NCBI RefSeq assembly: GCF_009709555.1
Contig: NZ_WJBG01000214.1
Span: forward strand, 1-33,356
Source of the DNA: Streptomyces blattellae
GTDB taxonomy: Bacteria; Actinomycetota; Actinomycetes; Streptomycetales; Streptomycetaceae
Length of the DNA: 33,356 nucleotides
Direction of reading: 5' to 3'
Shown: in pieces, positions 31,649 to 33,356 of the stretch
How the letters are laid out: every line of letters begins with the position of its first letter
Position numbering within the stretch: the stretch's first letter is position 1
Notes under the pieces: model-generated
The model's input: only the letters and a program-made list of their open reading frames with translations
Told to the model about the DNA's origin: nothing
Databases searched by the model: none
Translations under genes and position numbers: made by a program

Positions 31649-31694
31649 GTACGCGGGAGGCTGTGGACAACGTACGCGGGAGGCTGTGGACAAC
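31649..31694. promoter_or_regulatory. Perfect 23-base tandem repeat with two DnaA-box-like nonamers
   Basis: Two identical 23-base units (31649-31671 and 31672-31694) lie between the divergent ArsA operon and the DUF4177 gene. Each holds TGTGGACAA (31662-31670, 31685-31693), the complement of the preferred Streptomyces DnaA box TTGTCCACA. A binding role is inferred. Confidence 0.6.
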
Positions 31695-31736
31695 GTGTGC
31701 GCGAGGCCGCGTGCGGCAGCGGATACAGTCGGCCCC

Positions 31737-31895
31737 ATGACCAAGTGGGAATACGCAACCGTGCCACTGCTCGTCCACGCCACGAAGCAGATTCTGGACA
31801 CCTGGGGCGAGGACGGCTGGGAGCTCGTCCAGGTCGTGCCCGGGCCGAACAACCCCGAGCAGTTGGTGGCCTACCTGAAGCGGGAGAAGCAGTGA
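31737..31895 (+). CDS. DUF4177 family small protein
   Basis: A 52-residue protein: MTKWEYATVPLLVHATKQIL, DTWGEDGWELVQVVPGPNNP. The KWEYATVPL start and the DGWELVQV motif are the hallmarks of DUF4177, a small beta-rich family of unknown function. The gene ends in a GTGA overlap with the RidA-family gene, so the two are co-translated. It is transcribed divergently from the ArsA pair. Confidence 0.93.
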   Translation: MTKWEYATVPLLVHATKQILDTWGEDGWELVQVVPGPNNPEQLVAYLKREKQ

Positions 31896-32356
31896 GCGCC
31901 GTCGAGACGAAGCTGGCCGAGCTCGGGCTGACCCTGCCGGAGGTCGTCCCGCCGCTCGCCGCGTACCAGCCGGCCGTGCGGAGCGGTGTGTACGTCTACA
32001 CCGCCGGGCAGCTCCCGATGGTGGACGGCAAGCTTCCGGTCACCGGCAAGGTGGGCGCCGAGGTCACGCCCGAGGAGGCCAAGGCCCTCGCCCGCACCTG
32101 TGCGCTGAACGCCCTCGCCGCGGTCAAGTCCGTCGCGGGTGACCTGGACCGCATCGCGCGCGTGGTGAAGGTCGTCGGCTTCGTCGCCTCGGCCGCCGAC
32201 TTCACCGGGCAGCCGGGCGTCCTCAACGGCGCGAGCGAACTCCTGGGCGAGGTCCTCGGCGACAAGGGCGTACACGCGCGCAGCGCGGTGGGCGTGGCGG
32301 TACTGCCGCTCGACGCGCCCGTGGAGGTCGAGGTCCAGGTGGAGCTGGTGCCGTAA
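31892..32356 (+). CDS. RidA (YjgF/YER057c/UK114) family protein
   Basis: A 154-residue protein starting at GTG 31892 inside the preceding stop. The family core is visible: YQPAVRSGVYVYTAGQLPMV, EAKALARTCALNALAAVKSV, IARVVKVVGFVASAADFTGQ, ARSAVGVAVLPLDAPVEVEV. True RidA deaminates reactive enamines formed by PLP enzymes using a conserved Arg. Here the ARSAVGVAVLP stretch keeps an Arg near that position, but this longer actinobacterial subgroup is not proven to have the activity. It is coupled to DUF4177 and is followed 52 bases later by the NUDIX gene. Confidence 0.92.
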   Translation: MSAVETKLAELGLTLPEVVPPLAAYQPAVRSGVYVYTAGQLPMVDGKLPVTGKVGAEVTPEEAKALARTCALNALAAVKSVAGDLDRIARVVKVVGFVASAADFTGQPGVLNGASELLGEVLGDKGVHARSAVGVAVLPLDAPVEVEVQVELVP

Positions 32357-32408
32357 CGGCCCCGGGGTGCGTCTCGAACATCAGCCCGCCCCGGGATACC
32401 CTCCGCCC

Positions 32409-33281
32409 ATGGCAAACGGGCAGTGGTATCCGCAGGAGTGGCCGGTCCTCATCCGCGCCCTCGCGGACGGGACCCTCACCCCGGTCACCCCGAGGCGCGC
32501 GGCCACCGTCATGCTCCTGAAGGACACCGGCAGCGGCCCCGTCGTCCACATGCTGCGCAGACGCGCCTCCATGGCCTTCGCCGGAGGCGCGTACGCGTAT
32601 CCGGGCGGCGGCGTCGACCCCCGCGACGACGACCACCACATCCGCTGGGCGGGCCCCACGCGCGCGTGGTGGGCGGCCAGACTCGGCGTCGACGAGACGA
32701 CGGCGGCCCAGGCGATCGTCTGCGCGGCGGTACGGGAGACCTACGAGGAGGCAGGCGTCCTTCTCGCCGGCCCCACCCCCGACTCGGTCGTCGGCGACAC
32801 CACCGGCGACGACTGGGAGGCGGACCGGGCCGCCCTGGTCGCGCGGGACCTGTCCTTCGCCCAGTTCCTGGAGCGCCGTGGCCTGGTCCTCCGCTCGGAC
32901 CTGCTGGGCGCCTGGACCCGCTGGATCACCCCGGAGTTCGAACCCCGCCGCTACGACACCTGGTTCTTCGTGGCCGCCCTGCCCGAGGGCCAGCGCACCC
33001 GGAACGTCTCCACGGAGGCCGACCGCACGGTGTGGACGGCACCGGCCGATGCCGCCGCGGCGTACGACAAGGGCGAGCTGCTGATGATGCCGCCCACCAT
33101 CGCGACCCTGCGTCAGCTGTCCCCGTACGCCACGGCCGCCGCGGCGCTCGCCGCCGCCCCCGACCGTGACATGACCCCTGTCCTGGCCAGGGCCCGCATC
33201 GGGGACGACGAGATCGTGCTGTCCTGGCCCGGTCACGACGAGTTCACGAAGCACATCCCCACGGCCGGGCCTGAAGCATGA
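32409..33281 (+). CDS. NUDIX hydrolase
   Basis: A 290-residue protein from ATG 32409. Nudix fold: TPRRAATVMLLKDTG, VHMLRRRASMAFAGGAYAYP, GGGVDPRD, and the catalytic helix AVRETYEEAGVLLAG with the REx2EEx(G) pattern. Compared with the standard box, the Gly and the RE part are separated by about 35 extra residues (HHIRWAGPTRAWWAARLGVD), which is typical of the larger NUDT7/NUDT19-like group acting on CoA-type or other nucleotide derivatives. Substrate is unknown. The stop overlaps the next ATG by two bases. Confidence 0.9.
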   Translation: MANGQWYPQEWPVLIRALADGTLTPVTPRRAATVMLLKDTGSGPVVHMLRRRASMAFAGGAYAYPGGGVDPRDDDHHIRWAGPTRAWWAARLGVDETTAAQAIVCAAVRETYEEAGVLLAGPTPDSVVGDTTGDDWEADRAALVARDLSFAQFLERRGLVLRSDLLGAWTRWITPEFEPRRYDTWFFVAALPEGQRTRNVSTEADRTVWTAPADAAAAYDKGELLMMPPTIATLRQLSPYATAAAALAAAPDRDMTPVLARARIGDDEIVLSWPGHDEFTKHIPTAGPEA

Positions 33282-33356
33282 GGCACGCCAGACCCCGCAC
33301 GACCCGGACCGTCGCCCCGTACGCCCGCACGACCCGGACCGTCGCCCCGTACGCCC
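33278..33356 (+). CDS. Start of a following gene, cut by the window edge
   Basis: ATG 33278 overlaps the NUDIX stop (ATGA) and the frame stays open to the window end: MRHARPRTTRTVAPYA, then a second copy of RTTRTVAPYA. In other streptomycetes a metal-dependent hydrolase gene follows here, from memory, but nothing diagnostic is visible. The translation start may lie further on. Confidence 0.4.
   Translation, partial: MRHARPRTTRTVAPYARTTRTVAPYA
33297..33356 (+). repeat. 30-base perfect tandem repeat, two copies to the window edge
   Basis: A 30-base unit beginning GCACGACCCGG and ending CGTACGCCC occurs at 33297-33326 and 33327-33356. It may continue beyond the window. In the frame of the gene above it encodes RTTRTVAPYA, and the length keeps the frame. 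Confidence 0.85.

Overview
The window is high-GC actinobacterial DNA and almost certainly Streptomyces. Codon use is strongly G/C-ending. The right part carries a recognisable Streptomyces core block in its usual order: a metallophosphoesterase, a YqeY-like protein, a class A penicillin-binding protein, the WhiB-like regulator wblA, two ArsA-type ATPases, a DUF4177 protein, a RidA-family protein and a NUDIX hydrolase. From memory this matches the area around S. coelicolor SCO3579 (wblA).

Layout. (1) 1-1500: an IS110-family insertion sequence. (2) 1699-4480: decayed phage head genes (scaffold, major capsid, head-tail connector), with two intact-looking genes on the opposite strand among them. 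(3) 4537-7966: accessory genes, comprising a broken membrane-protein gene, a tandem DUF317 protein, a zinc-ribbon protein, a lipoprotein and an unknown leftward gene. (4) 8114-14050: a leftward operon with a replication initiator, a DnaC/IstB-like helicase loader, a frameshifted membrane protein, a small unknown protein, MobC and a MOB-type relaxase. (5) 14546-16841: rightward XRE regulator, excisionase and tyrosine integrase. Regions 4 and 5 look like an integrative and mobilizable element. No TraB/FtsK-type translocase is visible. (6) 16961-17012: a degenerate copy of the tRNA-Pro attachment region just after the integrase. (7) 17217-22611: a second slot with an AlbA_2/GHKL-like protein, an IS110 remnant next to an integrase shard, and three uncharacterised proteins. 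(8) 22847-22920: an intact tRNA-Pro(CGG) on the minus strand, the likely attB. Core chromosome follows from 22955.

The simplest reading is that at least two related elements entered the 3' end of one tRNA-Pro gene in tandem. The element nearer the tRNA lost its integrase but kept its right end and cargo. The outer one keeps a complete int/xis/regulator set and a mobilization/replication operon. The outer left boundary was not found and may lie outside the window.

Most notable signals: a LacI-type helix-turn-helix embedded in the integrase catalytic domain; a 17-bp operator-like palindrome in two promoters of the element; a frameshift at an alternating GC tract in the mobilization operon; a 24-bp minisatellite inside an ArsA-like ATPase gene; and two DnaA-box-like 9-mers in a perfect 23-bp tandem repeat between the divergent ArsA and DUF4177 transcription units.
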